A stretch of DNA of 64,000 nt from Fistulifera solaris (Eukaryota; Bacillariophyta; Bacillariophyceae; Naviculales; Stauroneidaceae): positions 1,984,001 through 2,048,000 of the forward strand of contig AP026162.1 of NCBI GenBank assembly GCA_030295235.1, given 5' to 3'. Positions within the stretch are counted from its first letter, which is position 1, and every line of letters begins with the position of its first letter. Below, in pieces: positions 33,633-45,787 of this stretch. Under the pieces are notes generated by a model that had not been told where the DNA came from, searched no databases, and was given only the letters and a program-made list of their open reading frames with translations. Position numbers and translations under genes: made by a program.

Positions 33633-36600
33633 ATGGCGGACGAGTTAGAGGATCTGTTCGGTGCATTTGACGGCGACAACGATCATGCGTCGACTCATGA
33701 ACAGGAACCGGATTTGAAGAAGCCTCGCGTCGCTCAAGAGCATTCAAACGAAACTAATAATGTTACGGAAAAACAAAAACCATTTTCCAACTTTGCTTCG
33801 ATCATGTCGCAGCCGATTGTATCGCATCTGTCTTTAACAACTACTGTAGCAAAACCTGCGGCTTCGGGGGCAGCCCACGTGACTGAAGGTGAAACGAAAC
33901 GAGAAATCGCTACGGGTACTTCACACGATAAATCAGTACGATCGTATTCCGCATATCCCAAGAATCTACCTCCTGGCCACGAATTACCCAAAGTAGAACC
34001 ACCGAAAGAACCGGCAAAAACCTATTCGTTTGAACTCGATCCCTTCCAGGCACAAGCAGTTGGTTACATTGATAAGGAGGAATCCGTCCTCGTCGCCGCC
34101 CACACATCCGCCGGTAAAACGGCAGTGGCTGAATATGCCGTCGCCAAGAGTTTAAAACAGGGACAACGTGTCGTCTACACGTCTCCCATTAAAGCATTGT
34201 CGAATCAAAAGTTCCGTGACTTGCAGGAAGAATTTTCCGATGTCGGGCTAATGACGGGTGATATCACCATCAATCCGACCGCCACGGCACTGGTCATGAC
34301 GACCGAAATTTTGCGATCCATGCTGTATCGGGGGAGTGAACTGATGCGTGAAGTTGCGTGGGTAATATACGATGAAGTGCATTACATGCGTGATTCAGAG
34401 CGCGGTGTCGTGTGGGAAGAATCCATCATTCTTTTGCCCCACCGCGTGCGGTTCGTCTTTTGTCCGCCACCATTCCCAATGCGAGTCAGTTTGCGGAATG
34501 GATCGCGGCGATTCATCATCAGCCGTGTCATGTAGTGTATACCAATTATCGTCCGACGCCTCTGCAACATTACATTTTTCCTTCGGGTGGTGAGGGCCTT
34601 CACTTGGTCGTCGATGAAAAAGGAGCGTTCCGGCAAGCCAATTTTCAAAAAAGCCATGGCATCGTTGCAATCTGGGTCCGTAAATGTGGCGGCTGCAGAG
34701 GCTATGCTGAATTCGGGAAACGGAAAGAAAAACAGTAAGAGGAATGGCGGCAAGAAAGGTAGTGGAACCTTTCATGATCTTAAGCGAATTGTAAAACTCG
34801 TCATGGAACGGAATTTGAATCCTGTCATTGTCTTCTCTTTCTCGAAGAAAGATTGCGAAAAGTTTGCACTGGCGCTCAAGGAAGAGGAATATAATGACGA
34901 TGTTGAAAAAGACTTGATCTCGCGGGTATATCACAATGCAATTGACTCCCTGAGCGAGGACGACCAGAAACTTCCTCAAGTGCAAGCTCTGTTGCCTTTA
35001 CTGAAGAAAGGAATTGGTATTCATCACGGTGGCTTACTGCCGATCTTGAAAGAAATTGTGGAGATTCTATTCTCCGAAGGACTGATCAAAATTCTTTTTG
35101 CAACCGAAACATTTGCCATCGGTATTAACATGCCCGCCAAGACTGTCGTCTTCACGAACACGCGCAAATGGGACGGTAAAGACATGCGATGGCTCACAAG
35201 TGGAGAATACATTCAAATGTCGGGTCGAGCAGGCCGTCGTGGGAAAGATGACCGCGGCATCGTTATACAAATGTTGGATGAGAAGATGGAACCGGCAGTT
35301 TGTAAATCCATTTTGTACGGCGACCCTGATCCTCTCAACTCGAGTTATAGGATCTCGTACAATATGTTGCTAAACTTGATGAGAGTTGAAGATGTGGACC
35401 CCGAATATCTATTGCGCGCATCGTTTCATCAGTTTCAACGTGAACAGGACGCACCAGCTCTTTTGTCTCAAGCCGATGAATTGGAGCAAGAGGCCGAGAA
35501 AATAACGGTCGGCGATAATGACTATGAAAATAGACTAGCTAGCGAATACTACAATATGGAGCATCAGCTGTTTCTGACACGGCAAAGTATTACCAAAACA
35601 ATTCAAAATCCGGACTATATTTGGAAGTTTCTGAATACTCCTGGGCGCGTATTGGATGTCTCTATCGACGGCGAATTTTATGGTTGGGGCGTGCTCATAT
35701 CGTCGTCGAGTAAGCGGATCCCTGGTACACCTCACCAACAGTATTCTCTCGATGTTTTACTAGGATGCATCGATCGTCAGTTCGATACGGATATTTCAAA
35801 GCGGAAGGGGAGCCGATGAGGACGCTGAGAACGTTTCTTTACTTTGGAGGGGGAATCCTGCCACTTGTCGCCCGGTGACGACTGCCGATAAGGAAGACCT
35901 TGTCAAGAAGAAGCTAATATCCATGCGCGTCTTTACTATCGGATTACAGCAACTCCAAAGACTGTCTGCCATTCGAATTCACGTCCCACAGAATATTCAG
36001 CTTCCCGAGGCACGAAACAAGGTTGCCAAGGCCGTTGAAGAAGTTATGAAGCGCTTTCCTGAAGGCATACCTTTGTTAGATGCTGTGGAAGATTTGGGAA
36101 TCAAAGACGATGCATTTCAAGCGCATCTCAAGCGAGCAGAGACGTTGTCGGAGCTCATGTCCAAACACGCTTTATCGACAGATTTCGATGAGGCGAAGCG
36201 TACTTTGCTCATCCGAACCTACGAGAAGAAGCTGGACATTCAGAAACAAGCAAAAGCGTATCGTGACGAAGCACGAGGTTTTCAAACTATGGCAATGAAG
36301 GATGATCTGAAACGCATGAAAAGAGTGCTAAAGAAGCTTGGGCATGTTGACGCCTCAGGAGTAATTCAAACGAAAGGAAGAGCAGCATGCGAGATAAACA
36401 CAGCCAATGAGCTTGTCGTCGTGGAAATGATTTTTGCTGGAGTATTCAACGATTTGTCACCCGAGCAGTGTGTTTCCTTGCTATCCTGCCTCACTTTTTC
36501 TGAACCATCAAAAGACGAGGGAGACCCGGCCCAGGGCTTGAAAAGCTTCCTCTCCAACCCCTTTTACAAACTACAAGACATTGCAAGAACTGTGGTCCGC

Positions 36601-37126
36601 GTAGAAGCTTCCTGTGGTATTGAAGTTGACGAAGATGAGTTTGTCGATCAATTTAACCCCGGCATGTAAGTAATCGGTGCACATGCCTCGATCTTGTGCG
36701 ATGATTATTGTTTTCTGTCGTTCCTTTCGACTTGTTGGAGCCGCGGTTTTTTACTGGAGCTCGCAAGGAGAAGCCGGGGGCGATCCTATTTTTATGAGGA
36801 ATATAAAGCGACCATACTCTCTGAGCACTTGAAAGGTTTGCTATACATTTGTTTCGACGGTGCTTCTGTGCTCACTTTGTTGCTTTAATCACAGGATGGA
36901 AGCCGTATTCGCGTGGTGCAAGGGGGTGAAATTCGTTGAAGTGCAAAAGCTTACCGAGTCCTTTGAGGGTACCACGATCAGAACCCTTCGTCGGGTGGAA
37001 GAACTTGTTCGACAAATCGCTGTTGCGGCAAAATCGATAGGTAACTATGAGCTACAGTCCAAGTTTGAAAAGGGAAGTGAACTCGTCAAGCGCGATATCG
37101 TATTTTGCAGTTCATTGTACCTTTAA
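33633..37126 (+). CDS. MTR4: MTR4/SKIV2L2 exosome-associated DExH RNA helicase
   Basis: Nuclear exosome (TRAMP-type) helicase, about 1087 residues from [10 protein letters not shown] at 33633. Visible are [11 protein letters not shown], Walker [26 protein letters not shown], the DEVH box in [68 protein letters not shown] and [12 protein letters not shown]. Then come the stalk/KOW-like arch region and the helical bundle ending FVDQFNPGM. An intron at 36666-36894 (GTAAGT...ACAG) joins this to [13 protein letters not shown] and the conserved C-terminus [12 protein letters not shown]. Frame changes fall at T4 (34458-34461), A6 (34647-34652) and G4 (35807-35810); single-base correction at each restores family sequence and a length divisible by three. 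Confidence 0.96.
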
Positions 37127-37251
37127 TTTTAGCTGTTTACATGATAAGCCTTTCTTTGTACTTCTAAGACGTAGCTTTACAATCAATCCTTTTTGAACTG
37201 TGACTCTTCGTTTTCGCACTGCTTTGCAAGTTTCCAGACAAAACTGACAAA

Positions 37252-39379
37252 CTACCAGTCCTTCTGCATTTCTATTGTTTTTTGCAATCGCCCTGGTCGT
37301 TTAAGAGCGGCATCAATCAATGAGGAATTGTGTGTGATTCCTATAACTGCAATTCCACCTTCATGTTGACTGTTGCCGTGAACACCGTCCATTTCTGTAA
37401 GGAGCGTTGCGAGTACACGATCAAGCGTTCCTTCCGTAGTCGGATCATTTCCGCGAACTGCCGCAATGTTTTCGATACCTTCAAGAAGAAGGATACACGG
37501 CGACGCTTTCCTCGCGCTGTCAAAGAGTCTCTGAACTGCTCGTTCAGATCCACCGACTTCCTTATGAATCAATGATGTACAACTCACATCAAGTATCTTG
37601 ATCGATGGCAAAGAGAAACAGCATACTGACCGCAGTCCATTGCGATGCGTGTTTTGCCACTGCCCGATTCTCCGGTTAACAGCACCCCGCCAACAACAAC
37701 TCTCGATGTGGAAACACTAGATCCGACAAGTAACCTTTTCAGTTCCTTAGCTCGACACATTGGTATGACAATGGACTCCACCAAAACTTTCCAAGCTGAT
37801 TTAGCAGCATCCCCTTTCATAGAGAACAAAAAGCGCTCATTTGTATTGATGGCAAAATCTCGAGCAGCCAAAACACGCATGTCAACAGAGTCGGCGAGAA
37901 CTCCAGTCTGAAGCGACAACGGAGCAAAGGTATTCAATCTGTTTTTCAAGGAATGGAAAAATAGTCGAGCAGAAATGTCCCTCATTCCCTGGTTCGACAA
38001 ATCTTCGAGGGCCTGTCGGCAACACAATACGAGCTCAGCGTAGTTCTTTCCTAAGGTGGCCTCCACCAAATCGTCCAGAATTTGTTCTCGATTCTCATCC
38101 CGCATTGAGACATCATTCTCAAAAATCGGCACAAGAGAAGTCAATAGCTGTCTGCGCACTTCTTCATTGGGAGGTTGCAGATGATGAACGCAATCAAACC
38201 TGTGGTAGAGGACATCGGTTTTTCTCGTGGACGTGCAGAGAACAAAAATGTTGCTTCCTCGCTCGGGACGCTCTCTCATCGCATCAAGGACGCTAAGAAA
38301 AGTTGCCGTGGATCGCCTTAATAACGCACTGGTGTTTTCCATGGATGATGCCGACTGTTTCGTAGACACTTCCAACAGGATATGATCCAGGCCATCCAAT
38401 ACGATCACCATGGGCTTTGTCGAGACGCGAGCAGCGTGAAATACTGCAACAATAGTGTCTTCCGCTTCTCCCACCGAGCTTCCTAGAATATCCAGTGGCA
38501 AACGAGGTTGTATTACTGCAGTCATTGTGAGCTTCTCGTCGTTGCAAGAGGGCGTGATGCACGAGAAGAATTACCTTGACAGGACGCTTCTTTCACCAAA
38601 GACGAAACTTGATCACAAAGATGAGTTTTACCGGATCCCTCTGGACCCACCACCAGAAGTGTAGTAAACGACGCAGTAACTGTTTCCTTCGCCTCTTGCA
38701 TGAAGCAACGTACGGCATCGAGAACTCCGTCGGCAGACGTTACTGCTGGACTCAACCTCGCGTTACCTCCATCCGAACGGATTGTGCTTTCCGTGACCTT
38801 TGTTTCGCTTCCTTTAAACAATTGCTGCGTTACTGCAGAGTTCTGGCGGTGACAAATGGCCAAAACTTCCTGAAAATCGACTCGATGCAACATACTATAT
38901 CTGTGGAGACATTGGATTGTCGACTCGATACAGTGGTCGAAGGACTGGTCGTTTGGATCGGTACTACAATATATTCGATCCAAAGCCGCTGTCATGTTTC
39001 GCAAAGCCGTAAGCTCCAGTGCATGCTGCGTTCGGTAACTGGAACACAAGGATTCTTTAATGTAAGCAAAAGCAGTCGGGACCGCCATCTTGGACAATTC
39101 GGTAAATTCCACATAATCGGCTGTCAATTTTGTTTCGTATTGTATCATCTGTTCCCGACATTTCGCCATGAGTTCTTCCAACTCTAACATTTCTTGTGCT
39201 GCAAATGAATTCACATCCCACCAATTGTGACGCGAATAACGAATCCGCAGTGCTTCCAGTAAATCAATAAGGGTCATCCGCGTCGCATCCTCGTAAAATC
39301 CGCACAGATCGAGGAGGGCCAAAATTGTATCATTTGTCTCATTGTGGCTTTCTGCCTTGCTGGCTTTTCGCTTGCCCAT
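37252..39379 (-). CDS. Divergent double-AAA ATPase
   Basis: About 690 residues from MGKRKASK (39379). The N-terminal domain is helical and unrecognised. AAA D1 has Walker A VVGPEGSGKTHL, then a 59-bp intron (38516-38574, GTAATT...GCAG) joining SCQ to VIQPRLPLDILG, and a Walker B-like MVIVLDGLDHIL. D2 has Walker A LLTGESGSGKTRIAMDC, EVGGSERAVQRLFDSARKAS, a Walker B-like CILLLEGIENIA, sensor 1 IAVIGITHNSS and ALKRPGRL. Both Walker B motifs lack the usual D-E pair (DG, EG). The protein stops soon after PGRL, without the D2 lid helices. Layout is that of PEX1/PEX6, SPATA5 or NVL-type ATPases, but I cannot assign it. One frame change at an A run (37610-37612) is corrected by one base. Confidence 0.8.
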
Positions 39380-39510
39380 AATGGCGCCTCTTTGAACAAT
39401 GGTCAATATAATGCTAAACAACACTCCTCCGTTTTACGTCTTTGAAACTTTGTTTTGAAAAGCTTTCGGATCGAATGAATGAAGAAAAGATCTCCGTTTG
39501 ACGTTATAAT

Positions 39511-40455
39511 CACTATAGGCTCAATGTGTTGGTTTACGGAGACCGCGACTGAATTTCAGTCACGCTCCAATTACGGAAAACGAATAGAACGGTGACGAGG
39601 AGGGCCACAAATGACAGTGCAAAGTGTTGAATCAATATTTTGATACTTTTATGAGTGTAAAGGTATATTACGGTCTTCATTTGAAACGCAGCATTTCGCC
39701 TTGAAAAGCTTCCGGTGCGTCGACCGCTAATTTCACTATAGGCTCAATGTGTTGGTTTACGGAGACCGCGACTGAATTTCAGTCACGCTCCAATTACGGA
39801 AAACGAATAGAACGGTGACGAGGAGGGCCACAAATGACAGTGCAAAGTGTTGAATCAATATTTTGATACTTTTATGAGTGTAAGCTATATTACGGTCTTC
39901 ATTTGAAACGCAGCATTTCGCCTTGAAAAGCTTCCGGTGCGTCGACCGCTAATTTCACTATAGGCTCAATGTGTTGGTTTACGGAGACCGCGACTGAATT
40001 TCAGTCACGTTCCAATTACGGAAAACGAATAGAACGGTGACGAGGAGGGCCACAAATGACAGTGCAAAGTGTTGAATCAATATTTTGATACTTTTATGAG
40101 TGTAAGCTATATTACGGTCTTCATTTGAAACGCAGCATTTCGCCTTGAAAAGCTTCCGGTGCGTCGACCGCTAATTTCACTATAGGCTCAATGTATTGGT
40201 TTACGGAGACCGCGACTGAATTTCACTCACGCTCCAATTACGGAAAACGAATAGAACGGTGACGAGGAGGGCCACAAATGACAGTGCAAAGTGTTGAATC
40301 AATATTTTGATACTTTTATGAGTGTAAGCTGTATTACGGTCTTCATTTGAAACGCAGAATTTCGCCTTGAAAAGCTTCCGGTGCGTCGACCGCTAATTTC
40401 ACTATAGGCTCAATGTGTTGGTTTACGGAGACCGCGACTGAATTTCACTCACGCA
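39511..40455. repeat. Tandem array 3, 222-bp unit, four full copies and one partial
   Basis: The anchor CACTATAGGCTCAATGT recurs at 39511, 39734, 39956, 40178 and 40400 (spacings 223, 222, 222, 222). Copies are almost identical, which suggests recent amplification or active homogenisation. Each carries GTTGGTTTACGGAGACC, then GACTG-AATTT-CAGTC, an inverted repeat that is intact in copies 1-3 and has one changed base in copies 4-5. It occupies the head-to-head gap between the AAA gene and the AP-4 beta gene. Confidence 0.97.
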
Positions 40456-40714
40456 CCAAGATGCATAAATTATACACTTTACTACATCGCCGTACCGGCA
40501 ATGATGTATTCTAGAGTATAAAGTAGGAATGAGTACCGGGGTACAAAGCCGTTAAACTACTTAAGAGTACAGTGTACCCTGCCTTACGCGTCTGCTTGCG
40601 GCGACAATTTTTTGCGATGTGCGACTGTGCGATCAAATGCGTTTGACCATGACCTTTTGTTGAAAAGCGGTCGATCTTTGCCATTCCTACCAGGTATTTC
40701 TTTTCTCTAGCACG

Positions 40715-43239
40715 ATGGCCACTCCACAACCCCCACCACCGCAACAACAACCGGGAGGTCCTCCCGGAGATAGCTACTTCACCGAGTCACGCAAGGGTGA
40801 AATCAATGAGTTGCGCAACTTGTTGCGGGGCTTTGCGACCGAGCGTGATCCGATGCGCAAGCGTGATATTATCAAGAAAGTGCTGGCTTATATGACGTTA
40901 GGTATCGATGTGTCGCGTTTGTTTACGGAAATGATGCTGGCGATTGAAACTAGGTACGTGTAAGAAAGATAAAGAGGGACACGGTCTCGAAGCGTCCGTC
41001 ATCAAGAATAAGGACATGACTCTCACTTCCACACTTCCGTCATTGACAGGGATTTGGTCATTAAGAAAATGATTTATCTGTATTTGACGAATTACGCTCG
41101 AACGCACCCCGAATTGGCACAGATGTGTACCAACACACTCACGAAAGATTGTGCCAATGATGATCCGATGGTACGGGGACTCGCGTTGCGCGCCTTGTGC
41201 GGTCTCAATTTACCCCAGATGGTCGAATACATTAGTGAACCCTTGCGCCGTTCTCTATCGGATGGTCATGCTTACGTTCGGAAAACAGCCGTCATGGGAG
41301 TGCTGAAGCTGTATCATTTGGATCGTGAAACGTTCGAATCCTGCGGATTTGTCGATATTCTCTACGATATGTTACGGGATCCGGATGCCAGCGTGGTCGT
41401 CAATTGTGTCATTTGTCTCAATGAAGTTATGCAAAAGTCTCCGGCGGGAGGAATGACGATCAATAGGGCCATTATGTTGCATTTGCTCAATCGCATTCAT
41501 GAATTCAACGAATTTGCTCAAGTACAAATTCTCGAATTGGTGCCTCGTTACATTCCTGCCAATGAAGAAGAAGGTTATCAAATTATGAACCTGTTGGATC
41601 CGGTACTATCGACTTCGGGAAGTGGTGCGGTTATGGCGACCGTTCGTGCTTTTTTAAGCTTGGCCGATCAAGTGGTCGGTGACGATGAACATAAACTGCA
41701 AATGAAACGACAAATTGTGGAGCGAGTCAAGCCGTCTCTGGTCACCCAAATTTCATCCGGTTCATCCGAGATGATGTATACGCTTCTTAAGCATGTCGAA
41801 ACGTTGGCCGAGGCGTGCCCAGGTGTCTTTGATGATGAGTATCGTCAGTTTTACGTGCGATACAATGAACCGACGCACGTCAAGTACCTGAAATTGGCGG
41901 TTTTACCTCGTCTAGCGAATCCGGATACAGCACCCGATATTGTGTCCGAGTTGGCAGAATGCGTGCACGACTCGAATGTGAAAATGAGCCGTCTGGCGGT
42001 TCGGAGCATGGCGCGGATCGCCTGTGGAGGAACGGGCGGTCCAGGTGCCGCAGAAGCCATTGCTCGCCGATTGCTGGAGCTTTTGGATCTGAATGTAGAG
42101 CATGTTAGTAGTGAAGCGGCTTCCGCTTTGACGCTTATTGTCCGCAAGCACCCCACCTTGAAACCAATGGTAGCACCACCGCTCACGCGGAGTCTCAAAT
42201 ACATTACAGAACCCAGCGGCCGTGCTTCAGTTCTGTATCTGTTGGGTGATTGTGGCGACATTGTTCCTGCCGCGCCGTATGCATTAGAGAAATTGATTGA
42301 CTCGTACGATAGATTGGAAGATGCGGGGGTAAAGCTGGCGCTTTTGACAACCACGATGAAACTCTTCTTACAGCAGAATCGAGCACCTGAAGTACAACGC
42401 ATGCTGGGTAGACTTTTGGCGAAAGCATGCGACGATGTATCTTCCCAGGATTTACACGATCGGGCGCTACAATACTACCGACTTCTTCGGAACACGGATC
42501 TTCACACTCTACAAACGACCATACCCCAGCTGAAAGCCAACTATATACCCGAGCACGTTCCTTTTGCCGAAGAAGATGACAGCGCCCGTCAAAAACTACT
42601 TATGGAAGAATTCAACACATTATCAGTTTTGTACGGGAAACCATCTGTTCACTTCATTGCTCCCGAATACCAGGTGAAGTATGTTAAGATGCCGGCAGAA
42701 CATCCACTCAGTCCTGGGGCTCCTCCAGCACAGCAACTTGAAACGTCAGTACCTCACCAAGAACAGCCGATCGGCGCTAGCGCACCTGCTTATGCGGATG
42801 TTGATCTGCTGGGCTTTGGAGATGGTCCATCTCCATCACATACGCCCAGCGTAACACAATCGATTTCGTCTTTGTCCCTGAATCCGTCGGTAAATTTAAG
42901 TGGTGACGATTATCAAAGTCGATGGGAGGGAATATCTGACAATGATGCCCACGTCTCTGCCATTCCGATGGGAATGAACAGCATTACTACGGATTCGGTC
43001 GAAGCTGCCCTAGCTAGTGTTCATGTGCGGACGATTGCCAGCGGAGAACTGCCGACGGAATTCAAGTTCTTTTGTATGCACAGGAGTCGACTTCAGGAAT
43101 GCTGTTCTTGATCCAGGGCAATATCGAGAAACAATCCGCAGAGCCGCTCATGATTGCTACTATCAAAGTTACGGGAGACATGGCGAGTAGTGAATTGATC
43201 AACCAGTTGATAAGCACTATGACGACAGCTTTGCAGTAA
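40715..43239 (+). CDS. AP4B1: AP-4 complex beta subunit (beta-type adaptin)
   Basis: Large subunit of a trans-Golgi vesicle adaptor. About 809 residues: a Pro/Gln-rich start, then the adaptin trunk (KGEINELRNLLRGFATERDP, IKKMIYLYLTNYARTHPEL, HAYVRKTAVMGVLKLYHL). An intron at 40954-41049 (GTACGT...ACAG) splits the R codon of ETR/DLVIKK. PMVRGLALRALC, SVVVNCVICLNEVM and INRAIMLHLLNR match AP-4 beta better than AP-1/2 beta, which usually has PLIRALAVRTM. A Pro/Ser hinge with a DLLGFG box follows, then a short appendage. The frame changes at T4 (43070-43073); one added T gives FFLYAQESTSGMLFLIQGNI and the true C-terminus ending TTALQ. Convergent with the SGNH gene. Confidence 0.9.
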
Positions 43240-43299
43240 ATGCGGTGCAGTTAACAGCAAAAGTTATAAACATTTTGGCTTTATCCTAAAATTCGTTAC

Positions 43300-45094
43300 T
43301 CAAGCTCGCTCCATGTTCTGCAAAATCGCAGACGCTATGTACCTACCCCAAAAATCATATCTGGAAGAGCGTCGGAAAGAAAGATGTTTTAGAGCTTTCA
43401 CATTATCGTCACCAAGCCGGCGAATGTATTTACTTACCCATGGTCACTAGGGTGAATTCCGTCGCACGATACCATGGAAGAGCCAAAACTGGCGGTGTTT
43501 CCGTTGAAGTAATTTGATACTTCTACTTCGTCGTCCACAAGCTCGTAGAAGACCAACTCATCGGCTTCTTCTGCCCCCAAGAACCAATTGTGATAGTGTT
43601 TCCGCATCAAAAGCTCGACCGCACTTTTGCGTCCGGCATCAGAAGTCTCGTTCAATTGCAATAACACCACACTTTTGTTGAAAAGATCCCATAGTGGTCC
43701 ATGACCTAATTCTATCTCTGCTACCTCCTCTTTTGAAGGGGCATCTACGAAAAGCACCAAGTCAGGATACATTTTTGACATGAGATACTTGACGTGATCC
43801 ATTCTGCGGAAAACAAAGCCAAACAACCAGCCCAATGGAGCGATCTGATATGGTTCGATGGGTATTATTGGAAGGGCTGGGAATACCACCAAAGGATAGG
43901 GCGAATGTTCACCTAACCGTTTTCTTAGGACATGTCGAATTTGTTCATTCTGCGTTTGACATTCCTCTATATCTAAAATCGGTGGGAGAGGGATTTTAAT
44001 GCCCATTTTTTGTTGTAGAGCGTTCACTATACGAATCAAGGTACCTTTGAAGCCTTTCAACTGATCGTCCGGATCCGACTCGATAGCTTTTCTGATTTCT
44101 CTGGCTCGCTCGGCTGACATCATAAATGGCAGAAACGCATCTTTGATATCATTCAAACCTGTAAGAACCACAGCAATATCATACTGACCCACTACATGCG
44201 GGTCTAGAGTTGTACGGCGTATCAATGATCGTCTCTTCTGCAACTCTTCTGCGGGTGGTATCGGTTGCTGCATACGACGAAATCTCTGTAAGACACGTTG
44301 CAAATCTTGCTTTATTCTTCGCTTGATCCATCGACGATACCGACGACCGTTCGCCCCATCCTCTTTATCGGATTCATCTTCGTCTCTACTAAATTCCTCG
44401 AGCCACTCCTCTGCACTTTTCTGCGCAGCCTCCAAACGCTTCCGAGCGCGCTCTCGCGATTCGCCCTGCCATTGCGCTAAACGGTTTAGCACCGGAGGAA
44501 AACCTCTTTCTCTCTCTTCATCAGCAGTACCCGACGAATGACTCCCAAGTTTTCGAATGTCCTCGATCAATAAGGCGGAAGGAAGACCGGGAGTCCCTAT
44601 GCACGTCCAGTAAACAGCTCTCCCATTCATCGCCTGAGACAAGACCTGAGCGATCGAATCCGGTAATATTGGCGAATGAGATTCTCGAATCCCTACTCCA
44701 GCCGCTAGCGAATCTCCAATAACAAGTAATCGTAACGGCTTTTCATGTCGGTGATCCGGAGCTTTTTTGAATGCTTTATTATTGAACGACAGATTCGACA
44801 GGTCTCTCTTACCGGAACTGATATTGTCGCTATGATCCGGATCATACGGATTGGAACTTACAACCACGAGTCCGCTACACGGAACATCCGGTCTGGGTGC
44901 ATCTCCATGATTTCTGCGGTATTCTTGGAATAGTTGAGAACTTACTTGAAAGAACGAGAAAAGAGGATGCGAGATTCGTTGCACTTCTTACCGTACAAAA
45001 GCAACGCGCCCTGCAGAATGGAAATGGTTGGAATGGAGATCGCCATACCCAAAGACCAGCTCTTCAAGGCTTCCCGAAAAGCAGCATGGTTCAT
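43300..45094 (-). CDS. SGNH/GDSL-type hydrolase, membrane-anchored
   Basis: Serine esterase/lipase-like enzyme, 549 residues in three exons: 45094-44992, 44923-43438 and 43360-43300. Introns 44924-44991 and 43361-43437 have GTAAG donors, and the spliced length is an exact multiple of three. Block I is LLVIGDSLAAGVGI (nucleophile Ser); block II-like YWTCIGTPGLP has G; block III is LTGLNDI (Asn); block V is CDGIHPSDHG with the Asp/His pair. The last exon adds YDFWGRYIASAILQNMERA. Exon 1 encodes an N-terminal hydrophobic helix (MAISIPTISILQGALLLY), a signal anchor. A charged insert (RERARKRLEAAQ to RRWIKRRIKQDL) separates blocks II and III. The substrate cannot be predicted. Confidence 0.88.
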
Positions 45095-45248
45095 TGTTTG
45101 ATGCTTCTAAAGTTGTGAAGACGCATGGGTATATTCTAAAGAAAGGTAAAGCGTTTGTTGTGTTGTTGATGGTCGCGGTTTTTTTCCTCTTCGAAAAACG
45201 GTGGGTTTCTGGACTCGTGAATGGAGACCCGGGAAGACCTCAGCTAAG

Positions 45249-45767
45249 ATTCAACATCCGGGTACCCCTTCAGAGATAAATTTCCTACGGCGGCTACGTC
45301 AAACTTGCGTAGACATTCGAACCGGTGCATCTTTCATCCTTGTTGCGAAATGATTTCAAATTGTTGCCGACCGTCGTTGGCTATCATAAATTTTACATGT
45401 TGGTGAAAGTAAAAGAGACGTTGTTGCAACATTGATCCCCAAAATGGGCACCACAAACAATTACCGCACATCCGGGCTTGCCTCTGTCGACTCCGTGTGT
45501 CGATAAATTTCCTTACGGGGGCCTACGTACAACTTACGTTGATTTTCGAAGCGTTGCGTCTGTTATCTTTACATTGCGTATTTCTTGCCAATTATTGCTG
45601 ATCATCGATTGTGGACATGCGTCATCATGTTGGGGAATGAAAACGAGACATTGTTGCAGAATTGAATTGGGAAAGGTTGTGAAAGAATTTCATTATTTCC
45701 GGGTCCCCCTGCAGAGATAAATTTCCTACGGCGGCTACGTCAAACTTGCGTAGACTTTCAAAGCATA
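45249..45767. repeat. Three inverted copies related to array 2, about 223-bp spacing
   Basis: GATAAATTTCCTACGG-CGGCTACGT-(N)-GCGTAGAC-(A/T)TTCGAA at about 45275-45325, a diverged version at 45480-45570, and a third at 45705-45767. Read on the minus strand, they match the array 2 unit block CTACGTGA...TCACGTAGG...GGAAATTTATC...GGGG-ACCCGGAT. The palindrome core is decayed (CTACG...CGTAG kept). They sit in the head-to-head gap between the SGNH and proteasome genes, 36 kb from array 2. Confidence 0.85.
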
Positions 45768-45787
45768 GTGACCCTTTGCACTCTTCC

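Noticed and set aside
36667-36894. Separate small gene at the end of MTR4
   Set aside because: GT-AG splicing across 36666-36894 joins FNPGM to MEAVFAWC and yields the conserved MTR4 C-terminus, so the last piece is an exon of the helicase.
27856-43073. Programmed ribosomal frameshifting at CTTTT-type sites in SPT5, MTR4 and AP-4 beta
   Set aside because: Shifts go in both directions, also occur at A, C and G runs, and have no common slippery heptamer or downstream structure; run-length errors explain all of them.
45249-45767. Long terminal repeats flanking an inserted element
   Set aside because: The three copies are equally spaced, overlap nothing between them, and match array 2 units; no primer-binding site, polypurine tract or retroelement domain is visible.
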